DNA from: Paraspadella gotoi
Taxonomy: Eukaryota; Chaetognatha
Length of the DNA stretch: 64,000 nucleotides
Reading direction: 5' to 3'
NCBI GenBank assembly: GCA_051294375.1
Contig: CM119267.1
Span: 19,962,251 to 20,026,250 of the forward strand
Shown here: one piece after another, positions 33,438 to 44,649 of the stretch
How positions within the stretch are numbered: the first letter of the stretch is position 1
Layout: each line of letters starts with the position of its first letter
The notes under the pieces: generated by a model
What the model was told of the DNA's origin: nothing
The model's input: the letters and a program-made list of their open reading frames with translations, nothing else
The model's database searches: none
Translations under genes and position numbers: made by a program

Positions 33438-34415
33438 GATTTTTAGTCGGATCCGATTATCAGCAGATTCTGACTCTATAATTCACTTCGTCGGTCCGTC
33501 GGTCCCACCCCTAAATCTTGTCGGTAAATCATTTTTATCACATCAGAAAATCATATTATGCTAAATTAAGCAACAAAAAAGACGATATCCGTCTGTCTGT
33601 CTGTCCGTCCCCCATTAGCAAAAAACTCTAATTACTCGTGATTGGATGGATGGATTGAAATGAAATTATGTGTGTTGTTAGGAAAGTGTATGATTGAGCT
33701 GGATATAAATTTTTGATGGAATCGTTTGAGTAAAAATGAGTTTAAATGAAAAAAACATAAGTCACATTAACTTGAATCTTTTTACTAATTTTAACCCATA
33801 ATTACTCGAATTAATCATAACTGGATAGATAGATTGAGATTAAATTTTGTGTGTGGGTAGGAAAGTGTGTGATGAAGCTGGATATAAAGTTTAGATAGAA
33901 TCGTGGGAGTGGAAATGAGTTTAAATGAAAAAAAATAAGTCACTTTTATTTGAATCTTTTTAATAATTTTAATCCATATTTAATTGATTTATTCATAATT
34001 GGATGGATAGAATGAGATTAAATTTTGTGTGTGGGTAGGAAAGTGTGTGATTGAACACGATAAATTATCGTCGATATAAAGTTTTGATGGAATAGAAAAG
34101 TGGAAATGAGATTGAATGGAAAAAATCAAAGTCAAGTTGTCTTGAATTTTTATTATTTAAGCTTACTCATGAATGTTTTAATTAATTAATTAATTAAGTG
34201 AAAAAATGATGCAAGTTAAAAAATGAAGCAAGTTAAAAAAATTTTGCAAGTTTAAAAAATAATGCAAATTTGAAAAATGAATCAAGTTGATAAAATGAAG
34301 CAAGTTAAAAAAATGATGCAAGTTTAAAAAATGATGCAAATTTGAAAAATGAATCGAGTTTAAAAAATGATGTGAGTAAAAAAAATGATGCAGGTTAAAA
34401 AAATGATGCGATTTT
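33438..34415 (-). mobile_element. Helentron/pearl-like element, minus strand
   Basis: At 33443-33470 a diverged terminal hairpin follows TTTTTAGTCGGATC. GGAC-type arrays (33590-33612), at least three core units (33640-34150, each with AAATTTTGTGTGTGGGTAGG) and the degenerate 18-bp minisatellite (34195-34410) follow. The 5' subterminal repeat is not clear. No coding capacity. Confidence 0.65.
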
Positions 34416-34729
34416 TTACTGAAATTTTTCCCAGGAACGTTTATATTGTTTGGTAGTCAAATTTTAACGAAAATCTCCATTGAAAAAATCTTCCTCGATC
34501 TCTAATAACGACGTCGGCTCCTAATTATAGAGTCGGGATATTTCGAAAACTTTGGAAAATGTATATAAATAAAAAAAATTATCCAAATAACCAAAATGAT
34601 ATAATTTTTTTGCCTACTTATTCTCTTTTGCATTTTACGCTTATATTTTTATCGCATATGGATGAAACACAGCTCGTTCAAAAGTCAAGAACTTAAAATA
34701 TCTTGATGTGATATTTTTTCTTCTTAATT

Positions 34730-34880
34730 TTTAGCCAGATCGGCTTACGGTAGATCCAGGCTCTACGATTCATTTTGTCGGTCCGTCTGTCCTACCCCAA
34801 AATCTTGTCGGTAAGTCACTAAAACACGTCAGAACATCAATATTCAATATTTACTTGACTTAGTTTATTTATTTATCTAT

Positions 34881-34935
<55 letters not shown>

Positions 34936-34936
34936 T
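34730..34936 (-). repeat. Helentron 3'-end fragment and ATTT microsatellite
   Basis: TTAGCCAGATCGGCTTACGG and a CGGTCCGTCTGTCC block mark a worn 3' end of the same element family. A perfect TTTA array follows at about 34858-34936. Confidence 0.6.
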
Positions 34937-35023
34937 AATTAGATGATTGGATTAAGAAATTTTCTGTAAGAGTAGAAAAGCGCGTGATTAAGGTAGATAT
35001 AAAGTTTAGATGGAATCGTGCAA

Positions 35024-36328
35024 GTAACAAGTTTGAGCAAACAATGTCGGATCTGCCTACGATAATTAAGTGGTAATAAGCTAACTTGGTCAACTTGCAT
35101 AATTGGTCAACTGACATAATTTGGTCAACTGGCATAATTTTATCAACTGGCCTAATTTGGTCAACTGGCATAATTTGGTCAACAAGCATAATTTGGTCAA
35201 CTTGCAGAACTTGATCAACTTGCAGAATTTGGTCAACTGGCATTATTTGGTCAACTTTAAGAATTTGGTCAACTGGAATATTTTTGTCAATTGGCATAAT
35301 TTGGTCAATCTGTGGATAAGGCGCTAAGTGGGCAGAAGATGACTATCCGTAACTTCTATAACCCCTCTAGCAGACATGGAACGGGTCCTGGGCTTGGAAC
35401 CAGGCTTGAGGGTTTGCCACGCCCCAAGGCGGCTTACGGCCGTCCTCATTCTTCCCGCAGGTAGGTACCGGGTTGGGATTGAACCCAGTACCTAGTGGTC
35501 ATGAGCTGATGGCTTTACTCAATGAGCCACCGGGTCACAACTGAAAGAGTCATGCTTATAGGCGGGGTGAACCTAGGCAATGCCCGACTACAAATCAATC
35601 AATCAATCAATCAGAGAGAGATAGAGAAAAAAGAAACTTTAAAAAATTCAAATAAATGTGTCTTTTGGTTTTCTAATTTGAACTCTTTTCCACTCTTACG
35701 ATTCCATCAAAAAATTTATATCCAGCTTTATCACATACTTTCCTACCCACACACAAAATTCCATTTCTATTTATCTATCCAATTTTTAATAAACATAATA
35801 ATTATGAGTAAATTTTAAGTAAAAATACTTCAAGTAAATATGGCTTTTGCCTTTTTCCATTTTAACTCATTTCCACTCGCACGATTCCATCGAAACTTTA
35901 TATCCAGCTCAATCACACACTTTCCTACCATCATACAAAATTTTAAGTCAATTGCCCTATCCACTCATGAGCAATTGGCGTTCAAATAGTGAAATATATT
36001 TTTTTGTTTTTTCCATTTAAACCAATTTCCACTCGCACGATTCCCTCAAAACTTCATATCCATCTCAATCACACAGTTTTCTACCCACACACAAAATTTC
36101 ATACCAATCCATTCATCCAATCACGAGTAATTGGATTTTTTGCTAAGGTGGGAAGGACGGAACGGACAGACAGACAGACAGACAGACAGACATCATTTTT
36201 TTACATAATTATCATAATTCGATATTCTGACATGATATAAGTGTGTGCCCGACAATATTGAGGGGCGGACCGACGAACCGACAAAGTGAATTATAGAGTC
36301 GGATCTGCTGATAAGCAGATCCGACTAA
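35024..36328 (+). mobile_element. Near-complete Helentron/pearl-like element with a SINE inserted
   Basis: The 5' end at about 35027 carries GTCGGATCTGCC at 35046-35057. The 18-bp minisatellite (35085-35310), a SINE insertion (about 35318-35575), core repeats (35640-36140), an ACAG/GACA array (36162-36190), then GGGGCGGACCGACGAACCGA and the 3' hairpin at 36298-36325 follow. The hairpin has 12-base arms GTCGGATCTGCT and AGCAGATCCGAC around GATA, and CTAA overlaps its end. A T precedes the 5' end in the copies I compared. This layout resembles bivalve pearl and Drosophila DINE-1 type non-autonomous Helentrons. Confidence 0.75.
35463..35539 (-). mobile_element. tRNA-like head of SINE family D
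   Basis: On the minus strand the segment reads like a tRNA: A-box TGGCTCATTGAG (35518-35529) and B-box GGGTTCAATCCC (35475-35486) with a 3' half ending ACCCGG. The body continues on the minus strand through 35318-35462 (GGCGTGGCAAACCCTCAAGC ... CTTAGCGCCTTATCC). Partial copies lie at 40926-41090 (-) and 41535-41745 (+). It is a SINE rather than a functional tRNA, since the acceptor arm is not complementary. Confidence 0.7.
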
Positions 36329-37214
36329 AAAACGAGTTTAAATTGGAAAAAACAAAGTCACATTTAAATTTTGAAGAGACATCATATGCACAGCTGATGT
36401 ATATTGAGATAAGACAGTTTTTATTTGTGAAAGTTATATTATTTTATTTATTCTCATTTATTTTAATTCTTTTTCAATATTAAAGTTTATTTCTCTCTCT
36501 CTCTCTTAGTTAAAATGATTGATTGACTGATAGATCAGTTAATAGGCTTAAAGATAGACTAATAAATTCTTTTTTGATTTATGAGAAAAATCAGTTATGA
36601 TTTGTCGTTCTCCAACATTGTTTACTCACACTTATTTAGCGGTAGTATTTCGCTACTCGTCCAAGAATCAGCAGCACCTATGCGCCGGAGGTAGCACGAG
36701 CTCCTCCCAACCCAAAGAACTCGGGTTTGCGCCCTGCTGATTCATACAAAAAGCGGGACGGGGCGTCTACCCACCTGTAGTGACGACCTTGTGTGCAACG
36801 GACGGTGATCTGCTCGCGGCATCATCTTCCACAGTGGCGCGTTTTTTTCTTTTGCACATGTCTTTGTCCGCTCGTAGTATACTAATAATAGGTGTTATTC
36901 ATTTTATTCTTTCTACAGCTTTTCTGAATGGAACAACTGAGGTTAGTTTTTTATGTGAGAATTACTGATCTTTCATTGACCTATTTGCTCATGTTCTTCT
37001 GCTATTTTTTGATCCTTAAACAAATGAAATATTTTATAAAAACAAGAACGGTAATTCAAATGTGTTGCGCCGCAGTGACTGCCTTATCATATGTATTTTT
37101 TGTCCCATGACATGACATGACATGACGTGTCATAACTAATAATAACTTTCTTTACCCATGTATTTATGACAAGCACTGCATCAAATTTCCATCTTTTATT
37201 CTATTGAAGAGACA

Positions 37215-37440
37215 GTAATTATTGTTGTGTTAGTGACAGAAACGTTCAATATAAGCAGTACCTGAGCTTCTGATCAGGCTGTAACACCATGTTACAGGCG
37301 GGTTAAGCACACCGTCCCTCTTAACTGCTAGGCGACCACCGGGCTAGAACCCTGGACCTTTGGGTTTTGGAGGCGAATGACTTGCCTCCGGCACCAATGG
37401 CCGCTGATGAACGGTTGGTGGATTTTAGTCCACCATATAT
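37215..37440 (-). mobile_element. Family B SINE-like element
   Basis: On the minus strand it begins with the hairpin TGGTGGACTAAAATCCACCA, continues with GGTGCCGGAGGCAAGTCATT, a B-box-like GGGTTCTAGCCCGG, GTCGCCTAGCAGTTAAGAGG and a palindromic GTAACACCGTGTTAC-type block, and ends TTACTGTCTCTTCA. Other copies: 37577-37775, 39213-39435, 39578-39775, 42101-42335, 47018-47270, 47449-47680, 48090-48150, 50542-50788, 59030-59330 and 63092-63330. Confidence 0.7.
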
Positions 37441-37576
37441 CCCCCCTCCCGTAGAGAGAAGTCTGTTGCGTCTCTTCAGTGAATTGTTATTGGTGGAAAG
37501 TTTGTCACAAAGTTGAGGCATGTCGCCTGATATGTTTGAAGTGTTGTTGTTACTGTTATGTTCGGAATAATTATTA

Positions 37577-37775
37577 TTATGTGTTAGTGACAGAACCATT
37601 CAATATAAGCAGTACCTGAGCTTTGGATCAGGCTGTAACACCATGTTACAGGCGGGTTAAGCGCCCCATATCTCTTAACTGCTCCCACCGGGCTAGAACC
37701 CCGGGTTGGGAAGCAAATGACTTGCCTCCGCACCAATGGCCGCTGATGAACGGTTGCTGATTTTAGTCCACCATA
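37577..37775 (-). mobile_element. Family B SINE-like element, degraded
   Basis: Second copy about 140 bases from the first, same orientation. It has internal deletions around the GGGCTAGAACCCCGGG block. Confidence 0.65.
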
Positions 37776-38065
37776 CTATTTTAGTTTTAGGAATTCCTGA
37801 AGGTGGCGCTTGTAGTCCTTTAGATTTGAGGTTTTTCTGTCTATGACAAAAGAGAAACCAACGTATAGGGAGTTATATGCATTTTTAACGTAATTGGGAC
37901 AGGACCGACGGACAGACATACCGACTGACAGACCAAAAAGTGACCTATAAAGTTGCTCGCGAGTACTCGCAGTGCAACTGAAAACTTTCAACTTGTCCAT
38001 AAGAGAAAAAGTTTTTAGGCTTAACAAGGTTTGGTTGAACCCATTTCAATGATAGAATGATAAAG

Positions 38066-38090
38066 NNNNNNNNNNNNNNNNNNNNNNNNN
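38066..38090. other. Assembly gap, exactly 25 N
   Basis: Placeholder-length gap between the two copies of the nearly 2-kb duplication. The other 25-N gaps are at 48250-48274 and 62640-62664. Confidence 0.95.
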
Positions 38091-38155
38091 ATTTCATACC
38101 AATCCATTCATCCAATCACGAGTAATTGGATTTTTTTGCTAAGGTGGGAAGGACG

Positions 38156-38186
<31 letters not shown>

Positions 38187-38637
38187 ATCATTTTTTTACA
38201 TAATTTATCATAATTCGATATTCTGACATGATATAAGTGTGTGCCCGACAATATTGAGGGGGCGGACCGACGAACCGACAAAGTGAATTATAGAGTCGGG
38301 ATCTGCTGATAAGCAGATCCGACTAAAAACGAGTTTAAATTGGAAAAACAAAGGTCACATTTAAATTTTGAAGAGACAATCATATGCACAGCTGATGTAT
38401 ATTGAGATAAGACAGTTTTTATTTGTGAAAGTTATATTATTTTATTTATTCTCATTTATTTTAATTCTTTTTCAATATTAAAGTTTATTTCTCTCTCTCT
38501 CTCTTAGTTAAAATGATTGATTGACTGATAGATCAGTTAATAGGCTTAAAGATAGACTAATAAATTCTTTTTTGATTTATGAGAAAATCAGTTATGATTT
38601 GTCGTTTCTCCAACATTGTTTACTCACACTTATTTAG

Positions 38638-38938
38638 CGGTAGTATTTCGCTACTCGTCCAAGAATCAGCAGCACCTATGGCGCCGGAGGTAGCACGAGC
38701 TCCTCCCAACCCAAAGAACTCGGGTTTGCGCCCTGCTGATTCATACAAAAAGCGGGACGGGGCGTCTAACCCACCTGTAGTGACGACCTTGTGTGCAACG
38801 GACGGTGATCTGCTCGCGGCATCATCTTCCACAGTGGCGCGTTTTTTTCTTTTGCACATGTCTTTGTCCGCTCGTAGTATACTAATAGGTGTTATTCATT
38901 TTATTCTTTCTACAGCTTTTCTGAATGGAACAACTGAG
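38638..38938 (+). other. Possible coding exon of unknown protein (copy 2)
   Basis: A GC-rich island with an AG acceptor at 38636-38637 and a GTTAGT donor at 38939. The open frame reads through PMAPEVARAPPNPKNSGLRP and VVTTLCATDGDLLAASSSTV to a hydrophobic end (SILIGVIHFILSTAFLNGTT). I recognise no family. Copy 1 (36640-36941) is frameshifted by two one-base losses. It could be an exon, a pseudogene or internal transposon sequence. Confidence 0.25.
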
Positions 38939-39212
38939 GTTAGTTTTTTATGTGAGAATTACTGATCTTTCATTGACCTATTTGCTCATGTTCTTCTGCT
39001 ATTTTTTGATCCTTAAACAAATGAAATATTTTATAAAAACAAGAACGGTAATTCAAATGTGTTGCGCCGCAGTGACTGCCTTATCATATGTATTTTTTGT
39101 CCCATGACATGACATGACATGACGTGTCATAACTAATAATAACTTTCTTTACCCATGTATTTATGACAAGCACTGCATCAAATTTCCATCTTTTATTCTA
39201 TTGAAGAGACAG

Positions 39213-39435
39213 TAATTATTGTTGTGTTAGTGACAGAAACGTTCAATATAAGCAGTACCTGAGCTTCTGATCAGGCTGTAACACCATGTTACAGGCGGGT
39301 TAAGCACACCGTCCCTCTTAACTGCTAGGCGACCACCGGGCTAGAACCCTGGACCTTTGGGTTTTGGAGGCGAATGACTTGCCTCCGGCACCAATGGCCG
39401 CTGATGAACGGTTGGTGGATTTTAGTCCACCATAT
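39213..39435 (-). mobile_element. Family B SINE-like element (duplicate of 37215-37440)
   Basis: Nearly identical to its counterpart in copy 1 of the tandem duplication, including the AGTACCTGAGCTTCTGATCA start. Confidence 0.7.
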
Positions 39436-39577
39436 ATCCCCCCCTCCCGTAGAGAGAAGTCTGTTGCGTCTCTTCAGTGAATTGTTATTGGTGGAAAGTT
39501 TGTCACAAAGTTGAGGCATGTCGCCTGATATGTTGAAGTGTTGTTGTTACTGTTATGTTCGGAATAATTATTATTAT

Positions 39578-39775
39578 GTGTTAGTGACAGAACCATTCAA
39601 TATAAGCAGTACCTGAGCTTTGGATCAGGCTGTAACACCATGTTACAGGCGGGTTAAGCGCCCCATATCTCTTAACTGCTCCCACCGGGCTAGAACCCCG
39701 GGTTGGGAAGCAAATGACTTGCCTCCGGCACCAATGGCCGCTGATGAACGGTTGCTGGATTTTAGTCCACCATAC
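39578..39775 (-). mobile_element. Family B SINE-like element (duplicate of 37577-37775)
   Basis: Nearly identical to its counterpart in copy 1, with a slightly better kept terminal hairpin region. Confidence 0.65.
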
Positions 39776-40254
39776 TATTTTAGTTTTAGGAATTCCTGAA
39801 GGTGGCGCTTGTAGTCCTTTAGATTTGAGGTTTTTTCTGTCTTAACAAAAGAGAAACCAACTATAGGGAAGTTATATGCATTTTTAACGTAATTGGGACA
39901 GACCGACGGACAGACATACCGACTGACAGACCAAAAAGTGACCTATAAAGTTGCTCCGCGAGTACTCGCAGTGCAACTGAAAACTTTCAACTTGTCCATA
40001 AGAGAAAAAGTTTTTAGGCTTAACAAGGTTTGGTTGAACCCATGTTCAATGATAGAATGATAAAGAAAAATGAGGTGTATTTGGTTTCCGGGCTAAATTC
40101 TGGCGGTATTTTTGACTGTATTTTGGTAGCAGCATTTTTTGTTAATTCAGATAGGAATGAATGATTTAGGGGTCTGAAGGTATCTAGCTAAGGTTGGGTT
40201 ATAACCATGTTGGGAAAAAAAATTGTTGCGGTTTGGAAAAGTTTCATAGTTAAA

Positions 40255-40925
40255 TATTTTTAGTCGGATCTGCGTATCAGCAGATTCCAACTCTATAATC
40301 CACTTTGTCGGTCCTTCGATCCCACTCCAAAATCTTGTCAGTAAATCATGTCTGTCTGTCCGTCCGTACTTCGGTCCGTCCCCCCTTAGCATTAAACTCC
40401 AATTACTCGTGATTAGAGGGATGGATTGGAATGAAATTTTGTGTGTGGGTTTGAGCTGGAAATGAGTGGAAATGAGTTTAAATGGAAAAATCTTAAGTCA
40501 TATTTACTTAAATCTTTTTACTAATTTTTACTAATGAGTGGAAATGAGTTTAAATGGAAAAATCTTAAGTCATATTTACTTAAATATTTTTACTAATTTT
40601 AACCCAAAATTACTCTAATTAATCATAATTGGATGATAGATTGAGATGAAATTTTGTTTGTAGGTAGGAAAGTGTGTGATGAAGCTGGATATCAAGTTTC
40701 GATGGAATCGAGCAAGTGGAAATAAGTTTCAGTGGAAAAAACATAAATTACATGTACTTAAATCTTTTTACTAATTTTAACCCATAATTACTCTAATTAA
40801 TCATAATTGGATGGATAGATTGAAATAAAATTATGTGTGTGGCTAGGAAAGTGCATGATTGAACAGGATATAAAGTTTTGATGGAAACGAGGAGAGAAAA
40901 TGAGCTTTAATGGAAAAAACCAGTC
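40255..40925 (-). mobile_element. Helentron/pearl-like element, minus strand, partial
   Basis: The 3' hairpin region at 40262-40290 is TTTTTAGTCGGATCTGCGTA with an imperfect second arm. CGGTCC and GTCTGTCCGTCC blocks and about three core units follow (40395-40920, AATTTTGTGTGTGGGTTTGA type). It is interrupted at 40926 by SINE family D sequence. Confidence 0.6.
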
Positions 40926-41745
40926 AAGTAGTGGATAAGGCGCTAAGTGTGCTGAAGATGACTATCCGCAACTTCTTTATCCCCTCTTGCAGCCATGGAA
41001 CGGGTCCTGGGGTCGGAACTAGGTTTGAGGGTTTTTCACGCCCCCAAAGCGGCTTATGGCCGTCCTCACGCTTCCCGCAGGGTAGGTAATTGTAGAATGT
41101 AGATCAAATCGTTTGAAGTTACAGGCCAAAAAATATTGTTACTTCAAATGAAAAATGGCGAAAAAATTATATTTAATTTTTTTCCATTTTTGGTATTTGT
41201 TTTTATTTCGAATAAAGTTATTTTTAATTTTTTTTTTAATTTGGTAATGCTAAAGGCCTTGCACCTTTTTTTGGTTCAAAAAATTCATATTATAGCTCTC
41301 AGAAAAGAGGGAAAAATGCATATCATCAACATCGGGGTAAAAAGAATTGCGTTAAAGATGTGGAAAAACATTTCACTGTCATACCTCAATTTGCTGTATG
41401 AGAGCATGACAAACAAATGCAGGCAGTCGTCGATGCCAAGGAAGGGCATACCAAATATTGAAATTGGTTTCCCTATGTTTTGTATACTTTTTATTGAATA
41501 AATGAATTATGTTATATACTTTTTTCCTAGAAAGTATGTTCAACCCGCTTATGGCTCATTGAGTGATACCAACCTCGGTGAATTGATCCCCCAATGATAC
41601 CTTCCCTGTGAGAAGCGTGAGGACGGCCGTAAACCTCCTTGGGGCGTGGAAATTCTCAAGCCTGGTTCCATTGCTGCTGATGGGGCACAGAAGATTCGAG
41701 TAGTAGTCTTCAGCCCACTTATCGCCTAATCCACAGAAATAATGG
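40926..41745. mobile_element. Two SINE family D fragments with AT-rich DNA between
   Basis: The minus-strand body fragment 40926-41090 (GTGGATAAGGCGCTAAGTGT ... GTCCTCACGCTTCCCGCAGG) and the plus-strand copy 41535-41745 (TGGCTCATTGAGTGATACCA ... TTATCGCCTAATCCACAG) face each other. The open frame at 41136-41501 between them has no recognisable domain. Confidence 0.55.
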
Positions 41746-41964
41746 TTGGGGATTATGGAAGAATATGTTTATTATTTTCTATGCCTGCGAGGGTCGCGCG
41801 TTCTATATACATTCAGATATACAAGGAGAGGAACAGAGAGGAAGGATTTTTAAATCTTATCGATGTAAATTACGAATATATCGTTTATTCTTGTAGAAGT
41901 ACATGCCGCCGCTAAAAAAAAATGCCAATTGTAAACATTTTTTCAATATTAGATAAAAATATAA

Positions 41965-42830
41965 AAGTAACAAGTTTGAACAAACAATGTCGGATCTGCC
42001 CACGATCATTAGTGGTAATTAATTTATTAATTAATACAAACTATATAAACTAAAACAATTTAATTAATAAATTAATTAATTTGATCCGAAAAGTTTGTTT
42101 TATGGTGGACTAAAATCTACCAACCGTTCATCAGCGGCTATTGGTGCCGGAGGCAAGTCATTCGCCTCTCAACCCAAAGGTCCGGGGTTCTAGCCCGGTG
42201 GTCGTCTCGCAGTTAAGAGGGACGGGCCGCTTAACCCGCCCGTAACATGGTGTTACAGCCTGATTCGAAGCTCAGGGACTGCTTATATTGAACGGTTCTG
42301 TCACTAACACATAACAATAATTACTGTCTCTTCAGTTTTTAGATCTTTTGTCACTGAACACGACAAAAGCAACGACGACGATGATGGCGATGATGGCGAT
42401 GATGACAATAATGCGATAAAGATTGACTTGATTAAATAATTAATTAATTTATAAATAAATTAATTGAATAATTAATTAATAGATAACTAAATTAATTAAT
42501 TAATTGATTAATTTATTAACTGATTAATTATTTGATTAATTAATACATCTTATCTTGTATGTACATTTAATATAAAAAGAAAACGAAGCATAATCAATAA
42601 GTGAAACAGGTTTTTTGTTTTTTCCATTTAAACTCATTTCCACTCAGACGATTCCATTGAAACTTGATTTCCAGCTTAATCACACACTTTCCTACCCACA
42701 TACAAAATTTCATTCCAATCCATCCATCCAATCACGAGTAATTGGAGTTTTTTTCTAAGGTGGGACGGACGGACAAACAGACAGACGGACAGACAGACGG
42801 AAAATCTTTTAATATTTTCTATGCCAGCGC
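41965..42830 (+). mobile_element. Helentron 5' end, family B insertion and core fragment
   Basis: AACAAGTTTGAACAAACAAT and GTCGGATCTGCCCACGAT at 41965-42005 mark the element start. A family B element (42101-42335, +), TTAATTAA-rich DNA, one core unit (42605-42760) and a GGACAGACAGACGG-type array (42765-42800) follow. The hairpin end is missing. Confidence 0.6.
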
Positions 42831-42935
42831 GAAATCGAAAAATCCCGAAAATCTCGGATATCAATTGGGCGGGATCTTTTGTATTGTGAGGAAAAAAGGC
42901 GGCGATAATGCGATATAAAAGTTTAGAAAAGGAAA

Positions 42936-42975
<40 letters not shown>

Positions 42976-43040
42976 GAGAGAAAAGATAGAGAGAAGCTGA
43001 CAGCCGCTGGACCGCCGCTGGACCGCCGTTGAGAGCTGAA

Positions 43041-43594
43041 NNNNNNNNNNNNNNNNNNNNNNNNNNNNNNNNNNNNNNNNNNNNNNNNNNNNNNNNNNNN
43101 NNNNNNNNNNNNNNNNNNNNNNNNNNNNNNNNNNNNNNNNNNNNNNNNNNNNNNNNNNNNNNNNNNNNNNNNNNNNNNNNNNNNNNNNNNNNNNNNNNNN
43201 NNNNNNNNNNNNNNNNNNNNNNNNNNNNNNNNNNNNNNNNNNNNNNNNNNNNNNNNNNNNNNNNNNNNNNNNNNNNNNNNNNNNNNNNNNNNNNNNNNNN
43301 NNNNNNNNNNNNNNNNNNNNNNNNNNNNNNNNNNNNNNNNNNNNNNNNNNNNNNNNNNNNNNNNNNNNNNNNNNNNNNNNNNNNNNNNNNNNNNNNNNNN
43401 NNNNNNNNNNNNNNNNNNNNNNNNNNNNNNNNNNNNNNNNNNNNNNNNNNNNNNNNNNNNNNNNNNNNNNNNNNNNNNNNNNNNNNNNNNNNNNNNNNNN
43501 NNNNNNNNNNNNNNNNNNNNNNNNNNNNNNNNNNNNNNNNNNNNNNNNNNNNNNNNNNNNNNNNNNNNNNNNNNNNNNNNNNNNNNNNNNNNNN
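43041..43594. other. Assembly gap (554 N)
   Basis: Flanked on the left by a GA microsatellite and on the right by family A repeat sequence. Content unknown. Confidence 0.95.
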
Positions 43595-43667
43595 ACTCAT
43601 TTTTCGACGAATATGAGTAGGGACGAACTCTTTTTCTTTCTATAAAAAAATATTACAAAATAAATAT

Positions 43668-44035
43668 GTGGCTATAGAGCCATATAAGAAATTTTTTGTA
43701 CATTGAAAGTAAACTTAAAAATGCATAAATTTTCGTTTGAGCATGTTCCCATACTAAATTTTTGATTCACCCCATTAAGAGGGGCTACCCCTATTCAGAA
43801 GAAAAAAAACTTGTCGCGATAAAAAATATAAAAAATATATAAAAAATATAAAAAATATTACAAAATAAATATGTGGCTATAGAGCCATATAAGAAATTTT
43901 TTGTACATTGAAAGTAAACTTAAAAATGCATAAATTTTCGTTTGAGCATGTTCCCATACTAAATTTTTGATTCACCCCATTGAGAGGGGCTACCCCTATT
44001 CAGAAGAAAAAAAACTTGTCGCGATAAAGCTAAAC
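43668..44035 (+). repeat. Direct duplication of a family A repeat end
   Basis: A block of about 165 bases from GTGGCTATAGAGCCATATAA to AACTTGTCGCGATAA occurs twice, at 43668-43825 and 43873-44027, nearly identical, separated by an ATAAAAAATAT microsatellite. The GTGGCTATAGAGCCATAT motif is itself palindromic. Confidence 0.8.
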
Positions 44036-44369
44036 TCTTTTCAATAATAACGATACAAAAATTATAATCCTATTAACAAAATATATAGTTAAAAATACTC
44101 AGTTAACGACTATGATATTTTTGACTTCCAAATATTTTTTTTACTTATCAAAAAAAATTTTATTTCCTCATTTTAAAAAAATTTAATCTTGAATGAAATT
44201 TTTGATTCTTTTTTTAGGAAGAAACCAGACCGAGGTCAAATTTTATATTTGCATATTTAATTAATTTATAAATAGTTATCACAACTCAAATAATTATTAT
44301 TTAAAAAAAAGATAAAAATGATTAAATATATACACTAAAAATATTTATAAATTTAATAATAGTACAAAG

Positions 44370-44466
44370 AGAGAGAGTGAGAGAGAGCTGGAACTCGTTT
44401 ACTCGTCGCCTAGTGACGGTGGTGAAAAAAAAAGAATAAAAATGTTTTTTTGTAAAAAAAAGAGAT

Positions 44467-44527
<61 letters not shown>

Positions 44528-44590
44528 GCCGGAACTCGTTTAGTCGTTTATTCGTCGCCTAGTGACGGTGGTGAAAAAAAGTAAATTTAA
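44370..44590 (+). repeat. GA-rich tandem repeat with TCGCCTAGTGACGG motif
   Basis: Two units like those at 28500-28790: GA array, GGAACTCGTTTACTCGTCGC, CTAGTGACGGTGGTG, A-rich tract. The distant second location shows that it is a dispersed element. Confidence 0.7.
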
Positions 44591-44649
44591 AAAAAAAAAA
44601 AAACAAAAAAAAAAAACAAAGAGACAATAGACAATAGACAATATTAAAT

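Larger units (their letters stand above)
36093..38065 (+). repeat. Tandem duplication, copy 1
   Basis: 1,973 bases almost identical to 38091-40066, separated only by 25 N. Differences are mostly single-base indels. Contents: a Helentron 3' end, a unique segment with an open frame (36640-37110) and two inverted family B elements. Confidence 0.85.
38091..40066 (+). repeat. Tandem duplication, copy 2
   Basis: Copy of 36093-38065. Here the open frame at 38579-38965 is unbroken, whereas copy 1 has a one-base loss in the CACCTATGGCGCC region and another in GTCTAACCCACC. The true copy number is uncertain because of the gap. Confidence 0.85.

Noticed and set aside
43029-43616. Frames spanning the 554-N gap
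   Set aside because: They consist of unknown residues and microsatellite.
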